From NCBI RefSeq assembly GCF_014356525.2, contig NC_052508.1, positions 39,779,113 through 39,843,112 of the forward strand: a stretch of 64,000 nt of DNA, given 5' to 3'. The DNA is from Nilaparvata lugens. Its lineage: Eukaryota > Arthropoda > Insecta > Hemiptera > Delphacidae. Below the pieces are notes generated by a model. It was not told where the DNA came from. It ran no database searches and saw nothing but the letters and a program-made list of their open reading frames with translations. How positions within the stretch are numbered: position 1 is the first letter of the stretch; every line of letters begins with the position of its first letter. This document shows, piece after piece, positions 49,319 to 59,210 of the stretch. The position numbers were made by a program, and so were the translations under genes.

Positions 49319-49609
49319 TACCGTCGACACAAACTTATGAAATTTATGAAAAGCTTGATAGCTTGAATAGTGATCTGATATTTGTTACTCGTTTTTATTC
49401 TAAGACATAATATGTCTTAGACTAATATTTTTAATGTTTCTTCAATCGGCAGGAAAACTTTGGTTTTTCAAAGTTATCTTACTCCCTTATTTTGGGGTAT
49501 TTCCAGAAATCAAGATAAATAACCTACCAAATTTCCTACACGAATACAGTGTAAGTTGTATTATAATAGCTAGAGTACTTACGTACTGTATAGTACAGTA
49601 CCTGTTCGT

Positions 49610-49995
49610 TTTTACCGTATAATTATATGATAATAGAAAGCTTTATTAAAAACAGCCATAACTTCCTTGTTTTCGGATATTTTCGAAAACGGGACTTACG
49701 CTTTAAAGAATTTGGGGTCGCTGAATCCAAATCCGAAATCAGAAATCTTCTATCTATATTTTTAAGGAAGTTAGACTTTGAGAAAAAAGTGATGAGTCAT
49801 ACTTTGTGGAACCGTCGGCATAGTTGTTAGATCTTGCCTCTGCTTGCCTCGAGGGGAAAAGACGTGACAAAACGAGGTTCCTGGATAGGAGTCACCATGT
49901 GAAAGACACGATTTGACTCAATGTACTTCGACAAAAAAACGAGAACACTGTTCAGTGTTCAAGTTGCACGTCTCCTATCGTGTGAAAGAGGCCAT
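49610..49995 (-). repeat. dispersed repeat S, copy 2 (inverted to copy 1)
   Basis: Reverse-complement counterpart of 47562-47900. It extends to ATCGTGTGAAAGAGGCC at its outer end. The Helitron at 48620-49318 lies between the two copies, so the pair forms a large, imperfect inverted repeat of roughly 2.4 kb overall. Confidence 0.6.
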
Positions 49996-50321
49996 ACAGA
50001 GTACAAACCTACAAACCACTCTCGGTCTCAGACAGCACCGTATCGCGCATGCGTTAGTAACGGTTTTTCCCGTTTCATTCAGTCAGATCTTTGAATGTAA
50101 CGTTCTTTGTGATGATGGTTACCGAGCACCGTAACTGGAGCCGTCATTCCATTTTGATGAGGATATTATTATCCAATGATGATTTATCATTAAATTCGAT
50201 ATCATAATCAATGTATTATCATCATTTCAGTCAATAAAAGAAAGAGTACTTTTCAATAATATAATTGATAAAATATAACAGTTGTTATTTAACTAATGTT
50301 AAAAACACTATAACTAAGTCA
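49996..50321. other. non-coding spacer
   Basis: No gene. It contains a GCGCATGCG NRF-1-like motif near 50045 but no other promoter sign. Confidence 0.3.
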
Positions 50322-50810
50322 GCATATTGTCATTTCAAAGCAAAAACCTAACCCCCCAACATCCCCTTTTATATATTTAAAACATTAATAAACATAAATC
50401 TTTGTAAAAACCCGTAATCCCTTCCAGCATATTGCAATTTCAAAGCAAAATCCTAACCCCCTAACCTATCTTTCCACCTTTGAAATATCAAAAACCATAA
50501 TTCTACCTGTTTCCTAGCCCTTTCCAGCATATTGCAATTTTAAAGCAAAAACCTAACCTAGCCTTATGAAACATTATGGAATATAACTTGAAATAACCTA
50601 ACCCCTAACCCTTTCACATTCAATACTTTGGATTTCAAAGCAAAATCCTAACCCCCTAACCTATCCTTTCACCTTTGAAACAACAAAAAGCATAACTCTA
50701 CCTGGACCCTAGCCCCTTCTAGCATATTGTAATTTCAAAGAAAACCCCTAACCTATCCTTATGGAACATTATTTAATATAATCTAAATAAAACCTAACCC
50801 TCAACCCTAT
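50322..50810. repeat. CCTAAC-rich degenerate minisatellite
   Basis: A unit of about 100-120 bp recurs about five times, beginning near 50322, 50427, 50524, 50625 and 50718. The core is CAGCATATTG(C/T)AATTTCAAAG followed by CAAAA(A/T)CCTAACCCCCTAACC. The CCTAA words resemble the insect telomere repeat (TTAGG)n, but they are spaced, not arrayed, so this is not a telomere. Confidence 0.75.
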
Positions 50811-51231
50811 TTTGTCAATTAGTTGAATTTCTACATTGTTGATTGTGGCAACCTTGCAATGCGTGAAAGGGATAAAGCCATCTGCTTTGTTGAGTGATAC
50901 ACTAGGATAGCAACACCATTGTAAATCACACACTGCCATTATAACGTGGACCTCACTATAGATACTCAAAGAATACTTTTGAATAACTATGTGATAACTG
51001 TGATCGTTGCTGGCCGTTACTCTGTATCTGAGACAAAGAGAAGCTGCTTACAGAAGGCATTTGCTGCCAACTTGATTTTCATCGTCTCATCCACACATAC
51101 GCACAGGTTACAACCAAGATTTATAATAGTTACTCTTGCTAAAACTCATTTTGATTTTGACTTTTTCGTAATAATTGACCGAGCGAAGTGAGGTCTAAGA
51201 TTCAAGTCGACGGTTTGGCATTTCTCTTAAT

Positions 51232-51556
51232 GTTTAAATGTATAAATGTATAAATGTTTAAATGTTAATGTTTAAATGTTTAAATGTTTAAATGTTAAAT
51301 GTTTAAATGTTAAATGTTTAAATGTTAAATGTTTAATGTTTAAATGTTTATATGTTATATGTTTATATGTTTATATGTTTATGTTTATATGTTTATATGT
51401 TTATATGTTTATATGTTTATATGTTTATATGTTATATGTTTATATGTTATATGTTTATATGTTTATATGTTATATGTTATATGTTTATATGTTTATATGT
51501 TATATGTTTATATGTTATATGTTTATATGTTTATATGTTTATATGTTTATATGTTG
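51232..51556 (+). repeat. octamer array TTTAAATG to TTTATATG, about 325 bp
   Basis: The 5' part is built of TTTAAATG units, the 3' part of TTTATATG units, with occasional 7-mers (one T lost) scattered through both. The change from one octamer to the other at about 51340 looks like a point change spread by expansion. Copy 1 of the element has only about three units at the corresponding place. Confidence 0.9.
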
Positions 51557-51764
51557 CATTTACGGCGAAAAGCGGTAATAGATTTTCATGAAATTTGACA
51601 GGTATGTTCCTTTTTAAATTGTGCGTCGACGTACATACAAGGTTTTTGGAAATTTTGCATTTCAAGGATAATATAAAAGGAAAAAGGAGCCTCCATCATA
51701 CGCCAATATTACCGTAGAAATCAGACTATAGAATTATTCATCATAAATCAGCTGTCTAGTATGT

Positions 51765-51912
51765 CTATAATACTACCCGTTCAAAAACATCGAACATCTT
51801 GAAAATTTATCATTCCAGCAACGTTAGTAGACAGTTGACTATAATACTACCCGTTCAAAAACATCGAACATCTTGAAAATTGTATCTTTCCATCAACGTT
51901 GTAGACAGTTGC
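51765..51912 (+). repeat. 74-bp direct duplication
   Basis: Units at 51765-51838 and 51839-51912 share CTATAATACTACCCGTTCAA and ACATCGAACATCTTGAAAAT, with small differences in the second half (TTATCATTCCAG against GTATCTTTCCAT). It lies within Helitron-like copy 3. Confidence 0.85.
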
Positions 51913-52005
51913 AGCCAGACCTGATAACAGCGCTCACATTCACATTCCGAGACGACACGTCACGGTACGATAGGACAGAAATCTCTATGTTTATTTAGGA
52001 TTTTT

Positions 52006-52134
52006 CTAGACATTTTAAATTGATGAATTATTTTTGAGAAAACATAACAACAGGTCAACGTAAAGTTACTCTAGACATTTTAAATTGATGAATTATTTTT
52101 GAGAAAACATAACAACAGGTCAACGTAAGTTACT
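52006..52134 (+). repeat. 65-bp direct duplication
   Basis: Units start at 52006 and 52071 (CTAGACATTTTAAATTGATG, then GAGAAAACATAACAACAGG). They are essentially identical, apart from one base missing near the end of the second. Confidence 0.9.
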
Positions 52135-52659
52135 GAGCGCGAGGTCTACTGTTCACAGAACTACTAGTAATTATAACCTTACTTTCATCAGAGTATAAAC
52201 ATTACAAGAAATGAACTCAACAAAAAACATTTTTTTCTACTATTTTAAATTTTGAACCCTTAATTGCTCAAATTATACATCGTATTTTTATATGTGTCTA
52301 TTTAATCTTGTTGAATATGACTTAAATTATCTAACAAACAAATCTACTTATACTAGGCTCAATTCAGTGTTTATAAAAAATATAACATTCTGGAAGTAAA
52401 CTACTAGCTTCAAATACGTTTTGAACCATAGCCAACTTATTATAACATTGAATCAAGTATTCTAACCTCATTAACATTGACAACGGGTAAGTAATTTAAT
52501 AACTTCAACCAGAATAATCTAAAGTGAAGGAAATAGCTATTTTTCCTATTCGTTATTAATTCTCATAAAATATGCCTTTAATTCCTTTTTAGCTTCACCT
52601 TTCCTTTCAATTTTCTTAATTCTATGGGGAAAGAGTTCAATAAATCGTGTATTCTATTA

Positions 52660-53067
52660 TTAGGTAAGTTTTTCCCAATAAACATTATTATATCTCTGCG
52701 TTCTGTAATTTCTTTGTCGCAGCCAATAAACAATTTCATTTAATACGCAATATTCCTCTTTAAAATAGTTCCTTGACAAGTCATGGTACTTGGCTAATGA
52801 ATCAAATGATAAAATTCCCAACAGATTTCTCTCAATTCCATTAAACAACGTTTGAACAATTCTTCTCAGAGTCCTCTCCAATGGCAATTTTACGTATTGA
52901 GGGGCTAGGGAGTACACTGTTATTCCATAATTAATAATACTCTGTATCATTGAGAAGTATATAATTCTTTTGGTATTCACTGGAAAGTAATGACTAATTC
53001 TAGAACACTCGTGAAGCGCCACCTTCATTGTTCTTGTCATTATATCAATATGTGTTTTGAATCTCAT
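52660..53067 (-). pseudogene. LINE ORF2, region after the RT core (C-terminus)
   Basis: 135 codons. It begins with MRFKTHIDIMTRTM, which continues the LGINFDLHL end of the upstream frame (53064), so a frameshift separates them. Then comes SMIQSIINYGITVY, the thumb-region pattern found after the catalytic palm of CR1/Jockey RTs, followed by LRRIVQTLF. The end at 52660 (WEKLT) may be the natural ORF2 stop. A 3' UTR of up to about 490 bp would follow. Confidence 0.8.
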
Positions 53068-53642
53068 AAATGTAAATCAAAGTTTATACCCAGATGTTTA
53101 ATACTATCATTATCTGGAAGGCGTTGACAATTGCATACTACTCTATTCTCTCTTAAGCATTCTGTTTTATGGCATACCACGTTGAACAAGTTAAAAGCAT
53201 TTACAGTTATTCTATGGTTGTTAAATATAATCATTTGAGTTTTCTGAGCATTCATCTTGATAGAATTATTGTAAAAATATTTCACTACCATATTCAGATC
53301 CTGCTGCATGTTTCTCAAGCCCATTTGTAAATCACTATCCATGACATAGAGTAAGTTATCGTCTGCATATTGTAGTATAGTACCCTTGAATGCTAGACTA
53401 GCCAAGTCGTTGTCATAAATATTGAAGAGTGTCGGCGAGATTATACTACCTTGAATTAATCCGCATGTCTGATTATAACCACTACTAATTGATCTACCTA
53501 TAATGACGTGCAATCTCCTATCCCTAAAATAGTCCTCAAATATCCTAAGTAATTTTCCACTAAAAATGCTTATCAATTTTAGTTTGGATAGCATGATCTT
53601 ATAATCCACCAAGTGGAATGCCTTACTAAAATCTGTTGCCAC
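53064..53642 (-). pseudogene. LINE ORF2, reverse transcriptase palm
   Basis: 192 codons. Residues 3-14 (TDFSKAFHLVDY) carry the first catalytic Asp region. Residues 61-80 (GLIQGSIISPTLFNIYDNDL) are the QGS/SP motif. YADD at 92-95 is the catalytic pair, followed by the motif with MNAQKTQMIIF. The catalytic Asp residues are intact, though the usual SKAFD reads SKAFH. A frameshift lies just upstream: residues QYGFVNKKSTIDLLEK in another frame (53661-53735) are the preceding RT motif. Confidence 0.9.
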
Positions 53643-53740
53643 CGCTATTACAAACTTAGTGCACCATTGATGTCATTTTTTCTAATAAGTCAATAGTAGA
53701 TTTCTTATTAACAAATCCGTATTGTGAATTATTCAAAATA

Positions 53741-54211
53741 TTATGTTTGTTTAAGTAGTGTTGTAACTGCATACATAAGTAGTGCTCTAAAATTTTCATT
53801 ATAAAAGATACTGAGCCTACTTGGCCTATAGCTTTCTAAATTTTTTCGAGAACCCTTTTTGAAAATAGATCTAAGGTAAGTTACTTTCAATAAATGTGGT
53901 ATATTCCCAGTATCAACAATTCGCTTAATTAAATGCATCAAAATAAATTTCAAATAAAATAAGTTGGACTTTATATCCTGCGGTCTAATTTTATCAGGGC
54001 CTGCAGAAGATTTGTAATTAAGATTATTTACTGCTTTGATTAATAATTCTTGATTAATTTTTCTCAGATTCATGCTCATTTTATTGCCAATAGTATAATT
54101 GCCCTCCTCAAATTGTGCTGCCAAGTCAAATGGCTCTCCATTCATCTCATGATTTATTTTTTCAACACTTTCTTTGAAACAAAAATTAAACCCTTCTAGT
54201 AGATTAGACAT
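53741..54211 (-). pseudogene. LINE ORF2, N-terminal RT region
   Basis: 156 codons. SSAGPDKIRPQDIK (about 68-81) is the conserved start of the RT fingers, and FKKGSRKNLESYRP (about 118-131) is the following KKG...YRP motif. The text then decays (SRLSIFYNENF where a SLLS..SK.FE pattern is usual). The upstream part is the linker to the endonuclease. Confidence 0.85.
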
Positions 54212-54229
54212 TTGATGCTCATCATTAAT

Positions 54230-54634
54230 CTAGAAACTACTATTAATTGAATCTAAAATAGTAGGTTTACTTTTCTTATTTATAAACTGATTGATGGTCT
54301 CCCAAGTTTTCTTGATGTCATTCAAATTATCAGAAAATATCCTATGATAATACAATCTTTTCTCATTACGAATCTTGAATGTAACCTCATTTCGAATCTT
54401 CTTAAATTGATCTCTTAATTCCAAGTTGTATTTATTTTTTCTCAACCTACTCCAAATATACTCTTTCCTATCTATTAAATTCCTAATACTATCATTGAAG
54501 CAGGGATTTTCTGTCTTACCTCTATTGAATTTAACTTTTATTGTACTTTTATCATATATACTTGTAAATTTATTCAATATCTCATTGTAGATCTGATGGG
54601 GCTGTGATATCCAATATAGGCCACCAATTTTCAT
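54230..54634 (-). pseudogene. LINE ORF2, endonuclease-RT linker
   Basis: 134 codons rich in Lys, Arg and Asn (NPCFNDSIRNLIDRKEYIWS, then RLRKNKY). This is the usual linker between endonuclease and RT, in which PW(F/W)...L...R...W is typical; here PCFNDSIRNLIDRKEYIW fills that place. It overlaps the upstream frame by about 50 bp, so one frameshift separates them. Confidence 0.8.
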
Positions 54635-55082
54635 TTTGAATGAAATAATTAACTCGTCTATTCAAAATTATACTTTTACAATCATCAATATTCTCTATAT
54701 GAACATACGAATTATTTTTCATAACAATCTTCAAACCTGTCCAATAGTGATCAGCAATTTTATTTTCAACAACAAAAGATGAAAATGAGAAATCATCGTG
54801 CAATTTAACATTTATATGGTCTAGACACTTAGACATTATCATACAATTCATCTCTAGTTGGTTTCTGAATACTATTATACAACCATTAGAATACAATACA
54901 CTTAAATAATTATCTGATCCATATATATAACAAATATTAGTAATATCTCCCATCGTAACAATATTATTTCCATTTTTAATCCTTTTCAAGGATAAAAAAT
55001 ATTCTTGCTCTTTATTAAACAAATGACATTTTGATTGGGAGGCCTGTAGAATGCTGCTAATATCATCTGTTTCCCATTATCA
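54582..55082 (-). pseudogene. LINE ORF2, endonuclease C-terminal half
   Basis: The endonuclease resumes immediately inside the MITE boundary: the minus strand reads ILAAFYRPPNQN at about 55030-55055. After a frame change it continues from 55022 with IVTMGDITNI (the GD.N motif), SKCLDHINVK (the DH motif) and IADHYWTGL (the SDHY-like catalytic His motif). These match the APE-type endonuclease of LINEs. GD.N reads GDITN, so one residue is shifted or altered. Confidence 0.85.
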
Positions 55083-55308
55083 TTAACTCACAGTGCGTAC
55101 AGACTTTCGCTCTGCTCCGCAACCGAACGTCACTCGAGCAGAGCGATTGATGATCGACCGGGGAGCAAGAGTGGGACGTGAGAAGAGCTAACATCTCCCA
55201 TAACGTTCATGATCGGTGCGAGTGCAGAGCGGGGGCGGAGCGATGGCGGAACAAGGGCGGAGCGTGCGTGGGGCGGGTTGGAGGCGCGTATATCTGTACG
55301 CAGCTTAA
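55083..55308. mobile_element. GC-rich MITE with TTAA target duplication
   Basis: TTAA at 55083-55086 and 55305-55308 flanks a GC-rich insert. The ends carry inverted GTGCGTACAGA (55093 onwards) and TCTGTACGCAGC (55293 onwards), and the interior is GC-rich (GGGGCGGGTTGGAGGCGCG). TTAA duplication is the hallmark of piggyBac-type insertion. The LINE endonuclease reading stops on one side and resumes with its YRPPN motif on the other, which proves the insert is secondary. Confidence 0.75.
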
Positions 55309-55338
55309 GACACATCATTTCAGCGGTTTTAAACTCTA

Positions 55339-55695
55339 TTAGAATCTCATCGACATTCCAACCATCTCTATAGAAATTGCCAATCCTCCCCCTCCCCTTC
55401 CATCTGATCTACATTTAAATTTATTTCCAAATCCCGGAGTCCCGTATAAATTTGTTTCTTCATTTCTTAAATTGATTTCCGTTAATACAATAAAGTCTAA
55501 TTCATTAATTAGATTATCTAATTCTATCCTTAAACTATCCCAATGTTTTCTCAAAGATCTTATATTAGTGCATAGAAATCTTATTTCATTACCGGACACA
55601 ATCTGCTTTTTCAAAAAAACCCTAGTCTCATTCAAATTTTGAAAACATAATGTATCATCATATAAATTCAAATCCTTATTATCTAATTGATGCAT
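55339..55695 (-). pseudogene. LINE ORF2 start, endonuclease N-terminal half
   Basis: 118 codons, starting at M (55695). IRFLCTNIRSLRKHW (about 38-52) carries the Asn motif of APE-like endonucleases, and DFIVLTEINL (about 67-76) carries the catalytic Glu motif (usual form: LTEtWL). A Gly-rich segment SDGRGGGGLAISI follows, as in many LINE endonucleases. It stops at 55339, shortly before the MITE. Confidence 0.85.
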
Positions 55696-55900
55696 AAAAA
55701 ATTATTAACTTATATATACAGATTCAGTTAAAAATTAGTACAAAGTAAAAAAAAAACCTTGTGAAAATTATCCTATATTGAATAACCGAATTTACAGTTC
55801 TTATTTTGTAAGTGATTGACAGATTTAATAAAATATTGCTTTAATGAAAAAAAAATGAATGTATTTACTGATAAACTTAATTGGCCATGGATCGATTAAG

Positions 55901-56179
55901 TCAATTCATTTTATTCAGATCGTCCAACTTGATAATTCGAATAGCCTTCGATAACTCATCTTTTTTGACCATTATTCTATCACCGTTCATCCACACAAAT
56001 TTATAATTTTTCACCTTATTAAACTCTTTCACTTTCATCATCAGCGAATTAAAATAAGGTGTTAGATGATCGTTGAAGTATATCGCTCTTTTTGGACAAT
56101 GTGGATTTATTAATCCAGTATCTGGTTTCTTTTTCCTTGCTGCTTTAATTATTTTATCCCTAACCGCTCTAGAGTTCAA
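55901..56179 (-). pseudogene. LINE ORF1, C-terminal FP25K-like domain
   Basis: 92 codons. AVRDKIIKAARKKK, then AIYFNDHLTPYFNSL, YKFVWMNGDRIMVKK and SKAIRIIKLDDL follow the order of the C-terminal domain shared by baculovirus FP25K proteins and insect LINE ORF1 proteins. In LINEs the ORF1 protein binds the element RNA. A break between 56180 and 56275 separates it from the N-terminal part; the stretch in between (CEKQYARSRNIILTGI-like in one frame) is the expected middle of the protein, shortened. Confidence 0.75.
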
Positions 56180-56274
56180 TTGCAGTATTGCAGGACCTGT
56201 GAGAATACTATTATACCTGTAAGAATTATATTCCTGGATCTTGCATATTGCTTTTCACATTCCAGTGTTGTTCT

Positions 56275-56674
56275 TCAATCATCCAACTCTTTTCTTAACT
56301 TTGCCGATTCTCCTTGAATAATTTCCATATCTTTCCTCATTTCTCCTACCTTAAGATCGATATTCGCAATCATATCCTTCATTTCATCCATCTTTTCAGT
56401 GATTATTTTATCCTGTTTGGCAAACAATTTTTCCATCATACTTTTCATTGCGATGAAAGCAGGGTCTGTAGATTCTTCAAAGCTATTCAATCTACTCCTG
56501 GATCTACATTCAGGACATTCCCATTCATTTTTTTTCTGCACTCCTTTTGCCTTCCACGTACTTTTTGACACTCCCGAACAGTTATAATGCAAACCTGATT
56601 GACACCTGCTGCAGCCTGCAGGTAATAAAATCATTATCATCCAGTAGATCTTTATCGCAAACTGAACAGTTCAT
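56275..56674 (-). pseudogene. LINE ORF1, N-terminal PHD finger and coiled coil
   Basis: The true start is probably ATG at 56674 (MNCSVCDKDLLDDNDF). A frameshift of the reading by one base within the first 20 codons leads into the frame at 56640. The remaining zinc ligands follow (GCSRCQSGLHYNC, then WECPEC), giving a PHD-type C-C...C-C-H-C...C-C pattern. After that comes a heptad-like stretch rich in Met, Lys, Asp and Glu (about residues 60-121), a likely coiled coil for trimer or oligomer formation. Confidence 0.75.
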
Positions 56675-56972
56675 TGTTTTTCTTTGTTTAATATTCAACT
56701 TTAATGAGTAGTATGAATTTACTTACGAAAAAAGATTTCAGTTTTGTACTCACTTCCCAGTCTTTAACCTCAAAATGAACTGTCACTGCAGGCCGGTTTC
56801 TAATCACTCACCCACAGCTATTTATCACTCCTAATACTTTCGATCACTTTTTTAGCCCAAATATACAAAAACATATTATTTATATTAATTTATTTTTTAG
56901 AATTGACAAATCTAAACTAGAGCTTCGAACTTAGATTGAATCCATGCACTGCTACCTTGATAAAAAGAATGA

Positions 56973-57521
56973 TTATTCCATAATGGAAACCAGGTTACTT
57001 ATAAGACTGATTGGCCTATAATTGCTTGGTTTAGAGCGATCTCCTTGTTTGAAGAGTGGTTTTATTTTGGCTTTTTTGAAATGTTTGGGGAAGTATCCTT
57101 GCTCAAAACATTTATTGAAAATTATTGCTAGAGGTTGCGAAATAGTGTGACCAGTGAGTTTGAGTACTGTTCTAATGAGATTATCCATTCCAGGAGAGCA
57201 GTTGTTCTTCAGCTCTTTTATAGTTGCTTCAACTTCATCAGAATTTGTAGGTTGCAAGAAAAAATAATTCAGTAGGGGGATTTCAATGATGTCATCATTA
57301 ATATCACGGTTAGGAGAGTTTGTCAGCTCATTGTTCAAATTTTGTCCACGTCTTTCCCCTACCTTGGTGAAAAAATCATTGGTGGCATCAACACCAATTT
57401 TAGTACTCTCTTTTCTCCTCTCTCCGATGACATCATTAATACACCTCCAAAGTTTTGACCTATTGCTCTTACATTGTTCTATCTTGTTTTTATAATGCGT
57501 AATTATAATGAAATAATGCAT
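56973..57521 (-). pseudogene. second LINE fragment: RT N-terminal region
   Basis: 182 codons. LWRCINDVIGERRK, FFTKVGERRGQNL, then LKNNCSPGMDNLI (the SPG.D RT start), GYFPKHFKKAKIKPLFKQGD and SNYRPISLISNLVSIME (the YRPISL motif). It stops where the next motif would be SK..EK, close to the 5' boundary region of the larger LINE. The family differs from the larger LINE. It is truncated at both ends: on the 5' side it abuts the fold-back module at about 57530. Confidence 0.85.
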
Positions 57522-57529
57522 GTAATTTA

Positions 57530-57950
57530 AGAGAATATGACGCTCTAAGAGGTCATGATTAGAACGGATTTTTTCATCAATCGTTAAAAATTTATAAGGC
57601 CAAAAAGATGAAAAAATCGGAGCCGGAAGGGGTTTTCTTCAAAATGTGACACCTTCGAGAGCACATACCTAGAAAACTGGAAGAGATATGGAAAAATGTT
57701 AGAAGTAAGACTTGCAGACTAATTTGTAAGCTTTAATTTATGCAAAAATTTTCGAAAGACGCATATTGTTCGACATGTGTGCAAAAACAAAAATATGGTA
57801 CTTTCAAACCACCCCCACCCCCTTAGCACAGGGGGTAGGAGTGAGGATTTTTTATATGTTTACCCCCTTACTATCCTTGAAAGAACGCGGGGTCAAAAAT
57901 TTATTGTGTTCCACACTTTTCCCTCAAATCGTTCGTTGACTGGACTATAG
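57530..57950 (+). mobile_element. single module of the 2.7-kb fold-back family
   Basis: Colinear with 4265-4812: GAGAATATGACGCTCTAAG, then GGATTTTTTCATCAATCG, TTGTAAGCTTTAATTTATG, CCACCCCCACCCCCTTAGCA, GGGGTAGGAGTGAGG and GCGGGGTCAAAAATT. It ends with TTCGTTGACTGGACTATA, the inverse of the TAGCCCAGTCAACGAA end. The TA insert of the first copy is absent, confirming that insert as secondary. Confidence 0.75.
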
Positions 57951-57955
57951 CTGAC

Positions 57956-59066
57956 GGCCGATTGATTCTGTTTTGTTTCAACTGCGATGGCAGATATTCC
58001 CAGACTATGAATAATTTACATCATGTTGGTGGGTAACCATTATTGAATACGTATTCTACATAGCTACTCAACTCACAAACCGAATAAGTAAATAGCTCAA
58101 TAAACACAACCTGGCAAATCCCACACAGCGCAATTATTAATATGCAAATAAGGCTGTAGTTGTTCATCACCTATATAATACAACGATGATAGCTGCAGAG
58201 AACGATCCTGTACAGCTATCAGGACTGTATTCGGATTGGAGGCGAAACAGATCAAGTTTCATTGGCAGTTTGAGGCACAAACTGATAAGTGATTAGCGAA
58301 TAAAATCCTGATCAGCATACTGGCCCAGTAAGTGTAACAACCTTCAATCACCATTCTAGATATAATGGGAGCGATACTGAATAGCATAAGGCTATTAAAT
58401 ACCAGCATATTTGGTATTTAACCAAATGGTGGTTTGTTTTATGATCGGACTAGATTATCCAATCAGAAACCTTTATCATCAATGGCGATTCATCTCACAA
58501 GGAAAGTGGAGAGTAATATAGTAATTTTATCATTTTAAAAAATCGAGTTTAGTCTATGGTTACTTGTATTAGGATTTTAGACGAATTATAAATTCTCCAA
58601 AACCTTCTAAAGAAGGTTTGACTAGAGGAGTCAAGTTTTACATTATATTAAAAAAAAACATAGAAATAGTACATTGATATAATCAATCAGTGATCCCAAA
58701 ATAATAATTTTCAATTTAAATCATATCAAAAGAGAAATAGTTTTCAATCTTGGGTAGAAAAAAAATTAATTGATACATTGATAATAATTCATTTAATTGT
58801 ATTGTGTAGCAATAAAATAATAAAACAATGGGATTTCAGTTGTTGCTTATCACAAACAATAATACACAAGAAAAAAAAATATCAAGTGAAAGAAGAAAGA
58901 TTAAACAAAGGATAATAATAATAATAATAATATTAATCTTAAAAAAATAACAAAGATTTGTGAAAGGAGATACATTGAGTATGTTGAGATAAATGACTGG
59001 AAGGCTCAGTAGACATGGAGATCTATCAACAGATTTTTTTGAAGCCAACTAGTTCTCAAACATTAG
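57956..59066. other. non-coding stretch
   Basis: No gene. A 9-bp-stem hairpin lies near 58599-58620, and an ATA trinucleotide run near 58913-58930. Confidence 0.4.
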
Positions 59067-59210
59067 AACTAGGGATGGGTATCGGAAGACAAAACATCGA
59101 TGTTTTGAACATCTATGTTTTTTCACCTTAACATCGATAAGTGAAAAACATCGAACAGTAAACATCCATGTTTTTAAACATCGATGTTTTAAACATCGAC
59201 GCATCGCCGT
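59067..59210. repeat. ATCGATGTTTT-rich palindromic segment
   Basis: AAACATCGATGTTT-type palindromes recur near 59092-59105, 59124-59160 and 59174-59200. The left edge TAGGGATGGGTATCGG resembles the TAGGGATGGG end common in hAT-type MITEs. I cannot see a matching right end or target duplication, so a transposon assignment is only a suggestion. Confidence 0.4.

Larger units (their letters stand above)
51174..52167 (+). mobile_element. Helitron-like element, family A, copy 3
   Basis: Starts ATTGACCGAGCGAAGTGAGG and ends GAGGTCTACTGTTCACAG, then AACTACTAG and T (CTAG at 52164-52167). This is the longest and best-ended of the three family A copies. It contains an octamer array (51232-51556), a 74-bp duplication (51765-51912) and a 65-bp duplication (52006-52134), all internal expansions. 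No coding capacity; the repetitive frames at 51276-51598 are by-products of the octamer array. Confidence 0.6.
52170..56800 (-). mobile_element. decayed non-LTR retrotransposon (LINE), ORF1 + ORF2
   Basis: In transcript order: ORF1 (start 56674; PHD finger, coiled coil, FP25K-like C-terminal domain), a short gap, then ORF2 (APE-type endonuclease, linker, reverse transcriptase, C-terminal region) ending at 52660. The frame is broken at least seven times and a TTAA-flanked MITE sits in the endonuclease. The reverse transcriptase motif style (TDFSKAF, QGS..SPTLFNIY, YADD) suits the CR1/Jockey group; I would not name a clade. The 5' boundary lies somewhere between 56680 and 56960. The 3' end lies before 52168, where the Helitron-like copy 3 ends. 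Confidence 0.85.

Noticed and set aside
50322..50810. Telomere array or CRISPR array
   Set aside because: CCTAA words are spaced within long units rather than tandem, and the units are diverged throughout with no constant repeat plus variable spacer pattern.
51276..51598. Three overlapping 79-100-codon frames of Met/Phe/Ile/Cys/Leu/Tyr/Val
   Set aside because: They are translations of the TTTAAATG/TTTATATG array in three frames; no start context and no sequence complexity.
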